From Apostichopus japonicus (taxonomy: Eukaryota > Echinodermata > Holothuroidea > Aspidochirotida > Stichopodidae), in assembly GCF_037975245.1 (NCBI RefSeq), contig NC_092562.1:30516054-30580053 (forward strand): 64,000 nt of DNA, in the 5' to 3' direction. Shown here piece after piece: positions 1 to 11,694 of the stretch. How positions within the stretch are numbered: position 1 is the stretch's first letter; each line of letters opens with the position of its first letter. The notes below the pieces were generated by a model. The model was not told the DNA's origin and ran no database searches. It saw only the letters and a program-made list of their open reading frames with translations. A program made the position numbers and the translations under genes.

Positions 1-833
1 AGGGATTTGCAATATGTTAATGAGCTAAATCGATGATAAGTCAACTTAAATCAGAAGAAGTCAACTTAAGCTGCTAGAAACTGTTAAAAGTCAAAGGAAA
101 TTGACTTCTGTGGCCGAAGTGAATTGTATGCATGTCCTGGACTCTGTAATTGCAATGAGAGGTGAGGTATCAATGGACTGTTTAAAAATGATTCAATGCT
201 TCCATGGGGTGTATACTAACTAAACAGAAACCAGTGCTTCCCACCAATGGAGAACAAGGTCATTTGTCATTGCTGTTCTTTGTCAAGCGACAAATTTAAA
301 CAAGTTTTTTTTTGTGAAATATGCCCCCTACCCACCGCATATTGGCTGTATCATGTAGTATTGTTTCATTTTTTTACGCATATAATGCTCATACAGCATT
401 TTCACACGAGTAAATGGTGCCTCCATGTGCGTTTAATGTACATATTTATGTGCGTATGTATTGCAATACGCATTTCCTTTGGGCATTTTTTAAACCTGAA
501 GTGAGTATTCATACTGTTTGAAGTGCATTTTATCCAACAGGTGCGCACATTGATGGCATTTTCATGTGCGATTTGTAAAAATGCACGCGTAGTGAAGTGA
601 ATAAACAGAAGTAAACTTTTGTGTTAGGAAATTAGGCCACTCACCTGACACCCCTCAGCCATCTAGGATGCTGCAGACATCACCAGTAGAACTTATTCAT
701 AATTAATTTGCATGAAGAAAATTAATGGCTGTTAAATCAATATTGCCATTATCCATCAATACAGATAAATCCATGCTCCAATAACGGTTCATTTACCAGC
801 ATATAGCAGTAATGACATAATGAAAATACATAC

Positions 834-968
834 ATTGACAGTTTGTTCCTCTCCAGCCATCCTCACATTGGTTATTTTCACACACACCTGTGTCTAAAGC
901 ACAGAGAGTGTTATCTGCACAATGACACTCCTGTTTACAGTTAGCACCAAATGTCCCTGTTTCACACT
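834..968 (-). CDS. Exon EGF3 of unit A, Tie-like receptor ectodomain
   Basis: This 135-bp exon is flanked by an AG acceptor (tttccag) and a GTATG donor and is in phase 1-1. It encodes one EGF-like domain with Cys spacing C-FGANC-C-C-C-C-C-GWRGTNC, matching the third EGF repeat of Tie receptors (CxxGxxGxxC ... CxxGWxGxxC). Such domains are extracellular and disulfide-bonded. The last codons read CEDGWRGTNCQ. It follows EGF2 (1900-2055) in the transcript; the next exon would be left of the window. The donor here is slightly weaker (GTATG) than the GTAAG seen in the unit B and C copies. That the product is a Tie-family receptor is inferred from domain order, as no kinase exon is in view. Confidence 0.85.
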
Positions 969-1899
969 CTGGAAAGAATTGAAGAAAGTAAAATGTAAAT
1001 CATGACATTGCTGATGAAGTACTGAAACATGGTTGTGATATCAGAAAACGAAAGAGCACACATTCCAGATATGATCTACACTGCTAAAATAATCGTTCTG
1101 AGAGACCTGTAATGTGCAAAGTGATAGAATGTATACTATCAATGAAAGTCAACAAACTCCTACAAGGTACAGTACCTAGTCATAAAAGTGACATTTCTTC
1201 CAATTTTACAGAATTGATAATTGGATGATCTCCCTTATTTGAAATATCAGGAAGCTGTCTCTACCAAAAACAGAAGCCACAATGGGAGTCTATTGAATGA
1301 TGACACCACTAACACCATTGAAACTATTGTCAGCATTGAAAGATAAACGGGTATAGCCCCTTTTATGACTCGTTAAAAATTCAGATAAAATAGGATGATA
1401 AAAATACAATGTTATCACTAAACAATATGAATGTAATATCTTCCTTTTGGGAAGCTTCTTCAAATAAAATATAAAGAGCAAATTCACCGTCAGAACCAAA
1501 ATTTCAGTATATTTATTACCATGTTTCAACAACAAAGATACCAAATCAGAAAAAAAAATTACGGTGTATAAATTAAGTAATATGACATGTATGTTCATAT
1601 CAACACATATTGCTTACCACATAACCTAACTTGATGATCATATGCCAAAAGTGTTGTTAACAACAGTTTTGGAGCAGCTCACACACGTTTCACTAATATG
1701 ATTAACATTAATATTTCCAAATCGAAACATATATCAGGAAAATAATTTAAACATGATACAAAGAAAGGAAGACCTCATCGATATAGAGTCTGTATCTGCA
1801 GCCTATCATTTACTCTAAGCAATTGTATTGGTGACTATATTCTAATTGACTCAACAATCTGCTTGTCATAACTTCTTATAAACAAAGTAGTATTGATAC

Positions 1900-2055
1900 C
1901 TTCTGTACAGTTTAGTCCTTTATAGCCAGCAGGACAGAAACAGCCAAGAGGATCAGGATAACAGATGATTGCACCCTGACATCCATCAGCATGGTCATCA
2001 TCAGAATCATCACATTTATACTCAGCATTCTGACCAAAGACATTCCTTCCATGAA
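1900..2055 (-). CDS. Exon EGF2 of unit A, Tie-like receptor ectodomain
   Basis: This 156-bp exon in phase 1-1 is bounded by a caacag acceptor and a GTATC donor. It encodes an atypical EGF module beginning HGRNVFGQNAEYKC, with a central GCQGAIICYPDPLGCFC and ending GYKGLNC. The CxPDPxGCxC signature and the GxxGLxC ending are characteristic of the second EGF repeat of Tie1/Tie2, which makes this the most diagnostic exon of the family. An acidic stretch (DDSDDD) precedes the core; units B and C read DDSGD instead. It lies 1.46 kb downstream of EGF1 and about 0.9 kb upstream of EGF3. The open frame runs past the exon on both sides, but the borders are shared by all three copies. Confidence 0.87.
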
Positions 2056-2240
2056 CTGTTGATGAAAATATGTTTGTATTTATGTTATTTAGATCCTCCT
2101 GCAAGCAGGAACTTGTGAAGAAGCCTGACTTATCAATGCCTGAAGCTGACCGAAGTCAGTCTCTTAGAATTATATTTAATGTCCATGATTATGAATTGTC
2201 AATTGTCAACAACTCTGCGACTGGACGACAAGCGTTCATC

Positions 2241-2312
2241 TTGTAGTAACTCGAACTCGGGAACTTATGATTGAAAGGCACCGGCGTTAACCACTGAGCT
2301 AATAATCCACTT
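2241..2312 (-). repeat. tRNA-derived SINE head (unit A intron)
   Basis: Read on the minus strand, this piece has a pol III A box (TTAGCTCAGTGGTTAA) and a B box (GAGTTCGAGTTAC) at tRNA-like spacing, with near-complementary ends resembling an acceptor stem. It sits in the intron between EGF1 and EGF2. The unit A copy has lost some stem pairing compared with unit B. The following body, down to about 2110, may be the SINE tail. It is unlikely to be a functional tRNA because the anticodon arm does not fold cleanly by eye. Confidence 0.6.
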
Positions 2313-2336
2313 GCCTTTGAAATATGGTGAATATGC

Positions 2337-2550
2337 CCTGCAGCTTGGTAGAGATGGTGATATCGTTGCCCCTGGGGATACTTACTTGGTTGGCTATTTC
2401 TGAAGCAGGCTTAATCCAAGAAGCTCCACTCAAATATATGATTAAAACATTCTATTGATTAAGAGATGATTTATTCTCTACCTGATACAATTATAAGTTC
2501 AACTAAATGCTGTTAAATTACTTGATGATATTGATTGGAAACAAGCATAT
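2337..2550 (+). repeat. Intronic repeat, inverted partner at 10620-10838
   Basis: This roughly 210-bp segment, beginning with CCTGCAGCTTGGTAGAGAT and containing GTTGCCCCTGGGGA, reappears in reverse complement at 10620-10838 at roughly 80% identity by eye. Unit B has the same pair. It is probably an old dispersed element; no coding frame is intact. Confidence 0.7.
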
Positions 2551-3518
2551 AGGTATTATATGGTGGTAATATTGATAGTGAGCATGGTGGTGGGAAGCCA
2601 CCCAAGTTAGCAAGACAAGATGTGCGAGAGCATTGAGGTCTTTAACGTTTTACTCCCAAGCTATTATGGAAGCCAATGAGCAGAATACCTCACCACTTTA
2701 GAGTAAGATAAGAATTTTTCACCAGTTGAGCATAGTGCAGTGTTGTACACTAGTATTGCTTGTTTGGTTATTGTATTTTGTACTATGTATTTCACATTAT
2801 TTTTGTGTAAGAGTGATCATCTGTAATATTACTGTATTGGATGAGACTGTTGCCCCTGGTGTGTAAGAAGGTTTGAATTTCATTTTGAAGAATTTCATGT
2901 TAGCCATTTATTCCATCTGGCATCACGATTCCTTGCAACATATTTTCATGTGTCCAAATTTGACCAAAGAGATTGTTTATTGTGTTTGACTTCTGGAATG
3001 GCTATCATTTTCTCCTGCAAACCTTGTCTGGCAGAGACAAAGGTACTTAAATCTGTATTATCTCTCGCTATCTGCAGTTTGCTTCAGTAATAAGCAGTAA
3101 AGTTAGAATTAATGTTGACAAGGTTTCTGACAACAAAAAACAGATCGGTGACACAATCTGGCCAGAGATATATGTAACCATGAACAGCTGATGAGATTGA
3201 GGTTAATTCAAAATTAATACTTAAAATAATAGTGATTTATTTCCTGAATCCAGCTGAAGATCAAACTTGAATTAGTACAATTAATCTTAGTAAACCATAA
3301 CAAACATTGAGAGCATCTAGTTACATGTTTATTGATTGATTGATTATGGTATCATCCATAACATTTCTTTACTACAAGAGGTGAAAGTGAAGAGCACATT
3401 ATTAATCAGTGTTGATTCAGCATTTCTTTGCTAAGTACTGCTTGAGGGTAAAGGTACTTACAGTAACATGAAAATCATGCATTGTTAATTGTTGAGACAA
3501 TTTAATTAAAAAACTTAC

Positions 3519-3653
3519 TATTTTCACAATTGTTTCCACTGAATCCTGGAGGACAAAGACACAGACCAGTTAAATCTGAGCAAACTCCTCCGTTGATACA
3601 AGGTTCACATGTATAAGTACAGTCAGGTGGACTCCACATGTTCTCTGGACATT
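3519..3653 (-). CDS. Exon EGF1 of unit A, Tie-like receptor ectodomain
   Basis: This 135-bp exon in phase 1-1 has a consensus donor (GTAAGTT) and an AG acceptor (catttaag). It encodes one EGF domain: [11 protein letters not shown], then [10 protein letters not shown], then [14 protein letters not shown]. The pattern WxPxCxxxCxxCxNGGVCxDxTGxCxCPPGFxGxxC matches the first EGF repeat of Tie receptors, directly after the second Ig loop, and here too the preceding exon in the transcript (11389-11694) is the Ig-c loop. Its 135 bases are identical to the unit B copy. The product is extracellular; ligand contact is unknown. Confidence 0.9.
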
Positions 3654-3769
3654 CTTAAATGTAAAGGAGTGAAAAATATATCAGTAGCATTGATGAATCA
3701 ATTTGCAGAGATTAACTTAGTGCATATATTTTGTACTTTCTTGTTTTCATACATTTTGATCTTCGTGAA

Positions 3770-4880
3770 GTATTGTAAATACAAAGGTTTTTCAGACCAA
3801 ATCTTTAACAGACAACATGGTATCCTTTATGCAATACAAAGTTTCTCCAGACCTTAGCATGTTATTCACGATGTATAAAAAAGTGTTATTGTTCCACTGT
3901 ATTTAAACATATATCGTGCTATCCTTGATGTAATGCAAATGTTCTAGCTACCAAATTAATCCCAACATTTATAAGACATTCTGTGCATGATGTAATACAA
4001 AGGTTATACAGTTCAATTCATAAACATCATATCCTCCATGATATAACACAATGCCTCTACTGAAGAAACATAAACATAAATCATGCTATCCTTGGTGCAA
4101 TGCTAAGGTTCTATACAGACCAAAATTTAAACATACAACATGCTATTCTTGAATTATTGAAAGTTTCTAAAGACCAAAGCTATTTTAAACATACAATATG
4201 TAATACAAAGACTCTTCAGACCAAATCATAAACACATATAACATGGTATCCTTGATGTAATACAAAGGTGCTACTGACAAAATTTATTTAAACCTACAAC
4301 ATGGTATGTGATATGAAACCTACAGATCTTAACATACATCATGCTATCCTTGATGTAATACCAAGGTTCTAGCTACCAAATTTATCCAACATAACACATT
4401 CTGTACATGATGTAATACAAAGGTTCTAAAGATTGTTCATAAGCATACTACACACCATATAACACAAAGACTACTGAAGAAACCTAAAACCTAAATCATG
4501 CTATCCTTGGTGCAATGCACATGTTTTATACCACCCAAAATTTAAGCATGCAACATGCTATCCTTGATTTAATTTAAAGGTATTACATACTAAATCTATA
4601 TAAACATACAACATGCTACTATTCATGTAATGCATAAAGACTCTTCGGACCAAATCTTAAACATAAAACATGTTATCCTTGAGTTGATGCAAAGGGTCTA
4701 CATACCGAATCTTAAACAACAACATACTATCCTTGATTTATTTAAAAGACTCTACAGACAGACCAAAGCTATCCAAACATGCATGTTATTATTATTTATG
4801 TAATGCAATGGCTCAACAGACCAAATGTTAAACATACAACATGCTATCCTTGATGTTATGCAAATCTCAAGGTGCCACAA
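3770..4880. repeat. Degenerate ~50-80-bp minisatellite in EGF1 intron (unit A)
   Basis: About fifteen degenerate units repeat the core AACATGCTATCCTTGATGTAA, followed by a variant of TACAAAGGTTCTACAGACCAAA and an A/T-rich spacer. Unit length varies because of indels. The array lies upstream of the EGF1 exon in the transcript, within the long intron. Confidence 0.8.
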
Positions 4881-6301
4881 ACCAAATTTAAATAATTTGC
4901 TAACAATATGATTTTGATAAGATTCTTCAACCCAGTCAGCCCTATACCCTGACATTTTGCTGATTACTTTATCTAGTTATTATAGGGTCTCTGTATGATC
5001 CAAAAGAGATTCATTTTATATTTTAGATCTTGAGATCATGTTATGAGAAAGGGATACCATACACAAATTCACCCATACACATGTTATTTGGATTGCATAT
5101 CTTTATGAATGTTATCTGAACCAAATATAAGTAAACGAGATATGTACATTTAAAGAATTGTGTCAGTCATGAAGATGTCAGTAAACTCAACAGTCAGTCT
5201 AAACTGTTTGCCTATATACACACTTTAGTTATATCAGTATCTCATCCTATACTACTTTCTTACATGAAATACTTCACACAATGTACTCTTGTGGTGGTTA
5301 CACAGTAGTTGGTAGTCCCATATTGTTCAGTTCTATATGAAAAAGGTCAGAAAGTCCTGTCTACTGCATGAAAAGGATTTATGAAGATTACTGGCTTGTA
5401 TCCAACAGAAGCTTTTAGATCAAATTGTATTGCAAACTTTTGGCAGTAAGAGCCACGCTAGACAACCATGCATGGCTTCATCTTAACAAAAATACTGTTT
5501 ATGTCACACATGGCTGCCTATTATCCTCCTTTGAATTCAATCTAGTAATTATATGATATCTATTATGATTCATGGCAACAATGGCTTGTTCAAAATTTCT
5601 ATCTTAACGTACACACAGAATGCAACCCACCTTAATGTTATAGCTATTAATTCTGAGTTTATGTAATTAAATTTGTTTTCACAAGAATGTGTTCATAATA
5701 TTTTCATCTCTGTAATATTATAGTAGCCTTTAAATAAACACATTTTTAACTGCTATAAGCAAGAGTACGGCTGATTCCTTCTTCCTTACTATGCACTACA
5801 GTGGTAGCTTATACATTACTTCCTCGATTTTCTGCACCATATATTCCAATGTCTTGAGTTTGTGTTAGCAATTAAAGTGATAAGGTGAAAGCAAATTTAA
5901 GACCTATAGGAACTAATATATCTAAGACCTGAGTATCACTGACATCAATCTGTGAGCAACTGTGTATTATAATGGTCTAAAACAATAACATTCTTTTGTG
6001 CCTACAGTCATCCTCACATTAAAGATTACATAAGTTCTAATTACATGCTTAGAAGAGCTAGTACTCAGACATGTATCACCATCTTGACATGATGACTGTA
6101 TTGAAGTATTTTCAACAAATCTCTAAGACGTGCATCCAAACTTCTTCCTTAAGATTGTTTATGTTTGTATTGTTCTTTATTAAACATGTTTAATAAAGAA
6201 CAATACAAAAAATACAAAAACCCAACGGACACTATGGTTCCCTGCAAGTTTGGTACAATCCGACTTAATGTCGTGGAGTTATTGCGATGTAAATATTTTT
6301 A
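4881..6301. other. Long intron segment, no gene seen
   Basis: This is intronic sequence between Ig-c and EGF1 in unit A, conserved in unit B (about 20050-22760) and partly in unit C (55970-56980). I see no exon with family homology. It holds a perfect palindrome at 6164-6209. Confidence 0.7.
6164..6209. repeat. Perfect 46-bp palindrome (unit A)
   Basis: The arms are TTTGTATTGTTCTTTATTAA plus ACA and their exact complement, with no spacer (centre at 6186/6187). The counterpart in unit B (22634-22681) is also perfect and two bases longer. Confidence 0.92.
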
Positions 6302-6309
6302 CGTTTGAC

Positions 6310-9300
6310 TAGTGTTCGACCGATGATCGGTTAGACAATCTGCATCGGGCCGATTATCAGACAATCGGTAAATAATCGGCAACAGCAAAATCCATTGCCC
6401 TACCGATTATTTGGAACCGATTATTACGTTCCACATAAAGGATTGTATTTTCCGCGCTTTTGATACACAACAACCACAACGAGAGAGAATTTTTGATCAT
6501 TCGATTCAATGCTATTCATAGCCTGGGAAGGTGCGCTAATCTACCGTGAAGCAGTATCGTTAGTCCTTAGCGCGAGTTTGTACAAATGCTGTTCGATTCA
6601 CTATCCAGTTTTGGCAGTTAACGTCATACAGTATACCCGCGTAACAACACACAGTATACCCGCGATAAGCTTAGGGGGACGACGTATTTTTTTTTACTTC
6701 GCTTGTTGCATCTAACAAAACCACCTGTCATCATGTTAAACGATTGATAAGAAAGATTAATTGTCTTTACTCTAATATAAACACCAAATCAATATACTTT
6801 TGAACCACTTTGGCCGTTTCACTGTAGGTGAAAACTGGAAAGTGAAAACAATAACATTAGGCTTTGTTCATTGTGAGAACTACGTACATTAGACTAGTCT
6901 GGCTGAAGAACGGTTGGACTATCAGAACTGTTAAGTTTGAAAATGCGCCCAAGATTTTACAAATGGCATAAAATGTTGAAATCAAGACTCCAAATACTCC
7001 TAAAATTTCCTAAACACGTTTGGCGACAGTCCTCAGTAGTTCTACTGCATTACAGTATTTTGTGATTATATAAGCAAACATTCTTACGCATATTTTTGCG
7101 AAAACCCTGAAGCAACTTTTTTCCCATGCCGCATGTACCATACGTGCTAACAGTAACTAAACTCCTTACCGCAACCGACTAAAAGCAAGTCTGATTTCCA
7201 GTGACACGCGCGACAAAGTCAATGGGACTTTAGTGTGTGATTTCTTCCACATGTAGTCAAGTCAATGGAGACGCGCCATTGACTTACTGTGTATGATCGT
7301 TTGAAACAACGTTCGTTCAATCGGAAGTTTTACCGCGCAGATGGTAATCAAGTAATGTGTCGTTACATTTCGATCCTGCTAGAATCGAAACGTCAAGCCA
7401 ACTTACTCTCACTTCTTAAGCCTACACCAGTGTTGGAAAACCATGTTCAACTTCCTGTGAACACACTTCTGATTTCCCGCCGATGTTCGCGCAGCGAACA
7501 CACCGTGCAAGCATAAAGGCGTGGGGTCCAGGGGCCCGCCCTAGGGCCCTGGTGGGGTTAAGGGGTGGAACCCTTGTGGGGGGTCCAGGGGGCGAAGACC
7601 CCGGAAAATTTTGGTATTTTTGCGGGATTACTGAGTCAGTTGAAGGGAATCCCGCACTGTCTGGCGATAAAAAATTCGCAGTTGAGGATGCAAAATACTG
7701 ACAACTTTTTTAATTTAAATTGTCACGAAGCTGATGAAAATTTTAAAATGACAAGTTAGAGTAGCTATGTTATGTTATAAAATGAAAAGAGATTTAATCT
7801 GTCTTACAATCCTTAAAAAGTTTAACTTACAGAACTTCCGATATTATGAAACAAACAACGTTCGGCAGAGCCCCGTTTATAGACTGCCTAACAATGAATA
7901 GCGCACACTATACGTACATCAGTTTACAACTGCAGTACAGTTTACCCTACTTAAATACTACGTTAGGCTACTGTACAGGTGCTGCAAATTTTCCCAGGTA
8001 CCTTACCAAACAACTTCGCTCTCATCCCCTGTCTAACACCTGTTTGTTAACATTTTTGGCACGTTTCCAAGAAACGTTTCATAGAGTTTTCCCCATGATA
8101 CACAAGGCACAGTACATACCATACAATACACGCAGCACATCGAGGCCCCACTAGCTATGGACATCTTTATGAAAGTAAACCTTGTAATAAAATATGTTTT
8201 AGGCCACTAATTGGCATGATTAACTAAATGCTTAATTTTATTTCCATGTTCTTGTAGAAAACGTCAAGTTCGCAAAATACAATTAGTTGTGTATTTGTAG
8301 TTACATGAGATCCGTAACCGACGAGGTGGTTAGGCTATTTGCTATGCACTTAACTATGGTAGGATATTATTTTTTCTGTATTTTTGGAAATTCTAGAAAA
8401 TACTTTCTTTTTCCCCCGCTTAACACCAGATGTGGTCTTACGGTTTATTCATAAATGGGTGTACTAGAGCCTTGTTTACATGACATTAGTTGCATTTAGC
8501 ACAATATGCCAGTTTCGCGTAAATTTTTCGAAAGTGTTTTGCTGGATCTTTCGTAAAATTTGAAAGGTGTACCAACTTACTTTTCGTACACAATTGGTAA
8601 TTTCTCTACTGATTTTCAGAGTTTTTTTTTACAGTCAAGTGAATACGTTGTGCATTGAGTATAAACTTATCGCGAATGCAAGAAAAAGATGCGGGGATTT
8701 CCAGCAGACAAATGTTTTCTTTGCGGGATTACTGAGTCAGTTGAAGGGAATCCCGCACCTTAGAGGGAACACTGAATTGAAGTCAAATCCATACGAAAGA
8801 AAACGTTTTCTAACTAACATACAATATAAGTATAAAATAATGTGGAATGGCAATATTGTTCAAAACATCTCCGCCAAGTTGATATGTTACAGCAACCTAC
8901 CCGCGCTGGGCCGTGTGTGTCCGTGTGACATTGCCCTTGTAAGTGGGTTGGGGACACATCATAACTCGTTATAGGCTATTGTGACTAAAATTGCGAGCGC
9001 GCTCTATGGACAATTTTTCTTTTGTTTCTGAAACTTTTCTTCTGAAATTTTCCTTATTGTTTTTACAGATGTATTTTTTTGCTCCGTTTTTTTTTCTCGT
9101 CCCGTTTTTTTTCCCCCCAATTTTTTTATTTCCAGCCGGGCTGGATTTCCTGCTAGCATCGGGGATTTCCCGTGAACCTGGTTCGGAAGGTTCGCAAGGT
9201 TTTCCAGCCCTGGCCTACACATTATTTTTCATATCAGTTTATATATTTCGATATCAGCCAAAGAAATAACGAATATTTTATTTACGTGCGATAAACTTTT

Positions 9301-9724
9301 TACTTTTTTAAGTTGGAGTTGCAACACTGATAATGGTTTTAATAGCAGTTGTAAAAGCTGCCCCTAACTTTTTCATTTTTCATTTCGTAGCCAATGGCTG
9401 CTATTTTTCCTCTTCTGTAGTCTGTACAGTACTGTGTTGTGGCGGGATTGCAATATTTCGAATCCTTGTTATAATCGTACATCACCCTATGTATGTATAA
9501 CAGTGTTCTTTACTTGCACCATTAATCTTTACTGTGAACAGTTAAGTCGTTCATTTACATCTTTGATTGTACTATTGGCCTAGAAGTTGGTAATCATGCA
9601 TAACACTAAATCATACATTAGTCCAGTTCCACGAAAATTTTGAAATAATCGGTAATCGCTAATCGGCCAATTGTCACAGGAAGTAATCGGTAAAACCGAT
9701 TGTCATACAATGGGTCGAACACTA
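6310..9724. mobile_element. hAT-like DNA transposon, 3.4 kb, non-coding remnant
   Basis: The ends are inverted repeats (TAGTGTTCGACC at left, GGTCGAACACTA at right), with subterminal ATCGGT/ACCGAT motifs near both ends. The flanks CGTTTGAC (6302-6309) and CATTGGAC (9725-9732) look like a mutated 8-bp target duplication. Unit B keeps the empty site, reading CATTTGAC once at about 22776. An 8-bp duplication suggests the hAT superfamily. No transposase-like protein is recognisable in the short frames inside, so this is a non-autonomous or decayed copy. It contains G-rich and C-rich stretches at 7500-7610 and two copies of a hairpin sequence (7620-7657, 8721-8758). Confidence 0.8.
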
Positions 9725-9732
9725 CATTGGAC

Positions 9733-10450
9733 CCCATAACCTCTTTAATATTCATACCATGAGCACCAAAACCAATGGGGCACACATTCTAACCATAATA
9801 CTTTTACACAGCAGTATGACAAATTTCCATCACTCAGTTGTTGAGTTATTACAGACCCAAGCAAGCGTCACAGATGAGCACACACATACACACAAACTCA
9901 TGCTTGGCGGACCCCTTTGATTTTTTCCATTACAGTCCAAATCCACATACCCTAACCTTAGCAATGCCCCTTACTGATAGAAGTCTTCTGAGGACAAGGT
10001 GATTCTTTTCAACTGATGTCTGAGGACTTGGAATTCCTTTGTGCCAAATCCTCAGTCAGAATACCAAACAAGTGTTTACTGTCTTGAGTGATATTATACC
10101 TCCTTTAAGATCCTAGGATCAAACTCATGCCAGGTCTAACCATTTGAACTTTTGTCTTCAAGTTCCTCCTCTTTAATTCCCACTGGTGTCGGAATAAAGA
10201 AATATAACTTGTTGTTCCACTTTCTAGCCCGTATTTGCAGATATCGATGATTATAACCAAAAAACTTATGAGTTGTTTTCTTTCTTAATCATGATTGGTT
10301 CATTCAGTGACATATTTGATGAATAATAAAGATGTTTTGAAGTAGGTGATATTGAATCATTCATGCATCAGATTCCACATCACATGTGACCCCAAGCATA
10401 CAGGCAAATTAGTTCTTATATAGGAACCAACCAGTGCTCACAATCATTAT
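9733..10450. repeat. Intronic dispersed repeat with CA tract
   Basis: There is no gene here. The stretch 9900-10070 has a diverged direct copy at 10888-11053, each preceded by a CA-rich tract and containing variants of TGAGGACAAGGTGATTCTTT. In unit B only the first copy is retained (22930-23140). Confidence 0.55.
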
Positions 10451-10457
10451 AAAGGCC

Positions 10458-10459
<2 letters not shown>

Positions 10460-10498
<39 letters not shown>

Positions 10499-10563
10499 TA
10501 TATATATATATACTATACTATATACTACTATACTATACTACTACTATATATACCCATCACGAT

Positions 10564-10630
<67 letters not shown>
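10460..10630. repeat. AT microsatellite (unit A)
   Basis: Two long runs of AT dinucleotides flank a 60-base imperfect TACTATAC-rich centre. The same locus in unit B is split by the 23552-26565 insert. Confidence 0.95.
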
Positions 10631-10636
<6 letters not shown>

Positions 10637-10838
10637 TCCAATCAGTATCATCAAGTAATTTTACAGCATCTATTGGATCTTTTAATTTTATCAAAGAGAG
10701 AATAAATCATCTTTTAATCAACAGAATGTTTGAATCATATACTTGAGTGGAGCTTCTTGGATTTAGGCTTCTGAAATAGCCTTCCAAATAATTTTCCCCA
10801 GGGGCAACAATAGTACAATCTCTACCAAGCTGCAGGCG
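10620..10838 (-). repeat. Inverted partner of repeat 2337-2550
   Basis: This is the reverse complement of the segment at 2337-2550 with scattered mismatches. It shares TTGCCCCTGGGGA and the GAAGCTCCACTCAA block. Confidence 0.7.
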
Positions 10839-11388
10839 ATATTCTCCACATTACAACACACACACACGCAAACATGTTTGTATTACATTCAGACTGAGGA
10901 CCCCATTGTATTTTCCATTGTTCAAATCCATGTACCCTGCCTTTAACAATACCCCATACAATAGAATTCTTCCGAGGACGTGGTGATTCTTTAGAAATCA
11001 CAACCGAGGACCTGAAATTCTTTTGTTCAAGTCCTCGGTCCGATAGCAAAACAAACGCCCACATACCATCACCATCCCATAGACTCCTTTCACCTCAGTT
11101 CAGCAAGAAATTATACAAAAAACGAAAACAGAGAGTTATATGTTTTAGATTTTAGTGGCACTACGACATCAGAGATTAAGGAGGCGCTAACATGATTTTT
11201 CTTAGCGTTTTACACAAAGTTTTCACAATGATTCCTGTCATTTAAGCCATTGAAGATGCTTGGGATAGTGTCTCCTTTAGAAACTGGATTTTATTTTATT
11301 AAATATCTATTCAGTGTTATAAGTATTGTAATGAGGAATACTACATTGGATAGTACACACAAGCATGAAAGTCAAAATAAATACCCAC

Positions 11389-11694
11389 CTCTGACAATCA
11401 CATTCATGATGGCATGGATTTGTGTAGAGTATGCACCTGCCTTAAAGCTCTCAAAGACAGAAGAGTTCGAAGCACTAGCATCACCACAAGATGTCTTTCG
11501 CGCACAGGAGCTGCCTGTTGACCCGTCTGGATCAAACACACCATCTCTCCTCCAAAGAAGCCCTGCCGTAGCTACGCTTGACTCAACCATGACAGTCACG
11601 TTATCGCCCATTGATGCACCAGTGGAATACTCCAAAGCTTTAATAGTTGCTGGGAAGAAATTAAGACCATAAGGTAGTGATACCAGCACACAGT
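11389..11694 (-). CDS. Exon Ig-c of unit A, Tie-like Ig domain
   Basis: This 306-bp exon in phase 1-1 has a caacag acceptor and a GTGGGT donor. It encodes about 102 residues forming an Ig-like loop: an early Cys (DCVLVSLPYG), a tryptophan core (LLWRRDG), a later C-x6-C pair (SSCARKTSCGD) and the C-terminal strand FESFKAGAYSTQIHAIMNVI followed by VRG. The AGxYS...IVR ending joined to an EGF1 exon matches the junction of the second Ig loop and EGF1 in Tie1/Tie2. Unit B differs at a few residues (AG to AR, AR to TG). The acceptor choice is inferred from the shared frame and the CAG. Confidence 0.82.

Noticed and set aside
247-504. ORF similar to one at 15471-15698
   Set aside because: The two are alike only because the DNA is duplicated; the start differs, no family is recognised and the region reads as intron.
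7483-7759. Gly-rich ORFs over the G-rich stretch
   Set aside because: These arise from the GGGGTCCAGGGG-type repeat inside the hAT-like element; no start context or family.
10434-10658. 74-residue Tyr/Ile ORF
   Set aside because: It is pure translation of the AT microsatellite.
11250-11672. 140-residue plus-strand ORF (also at 27035-27451)
   Set aside because: Shadow of the minus-strand Ig-c exon, which has matching splice sites and family features.
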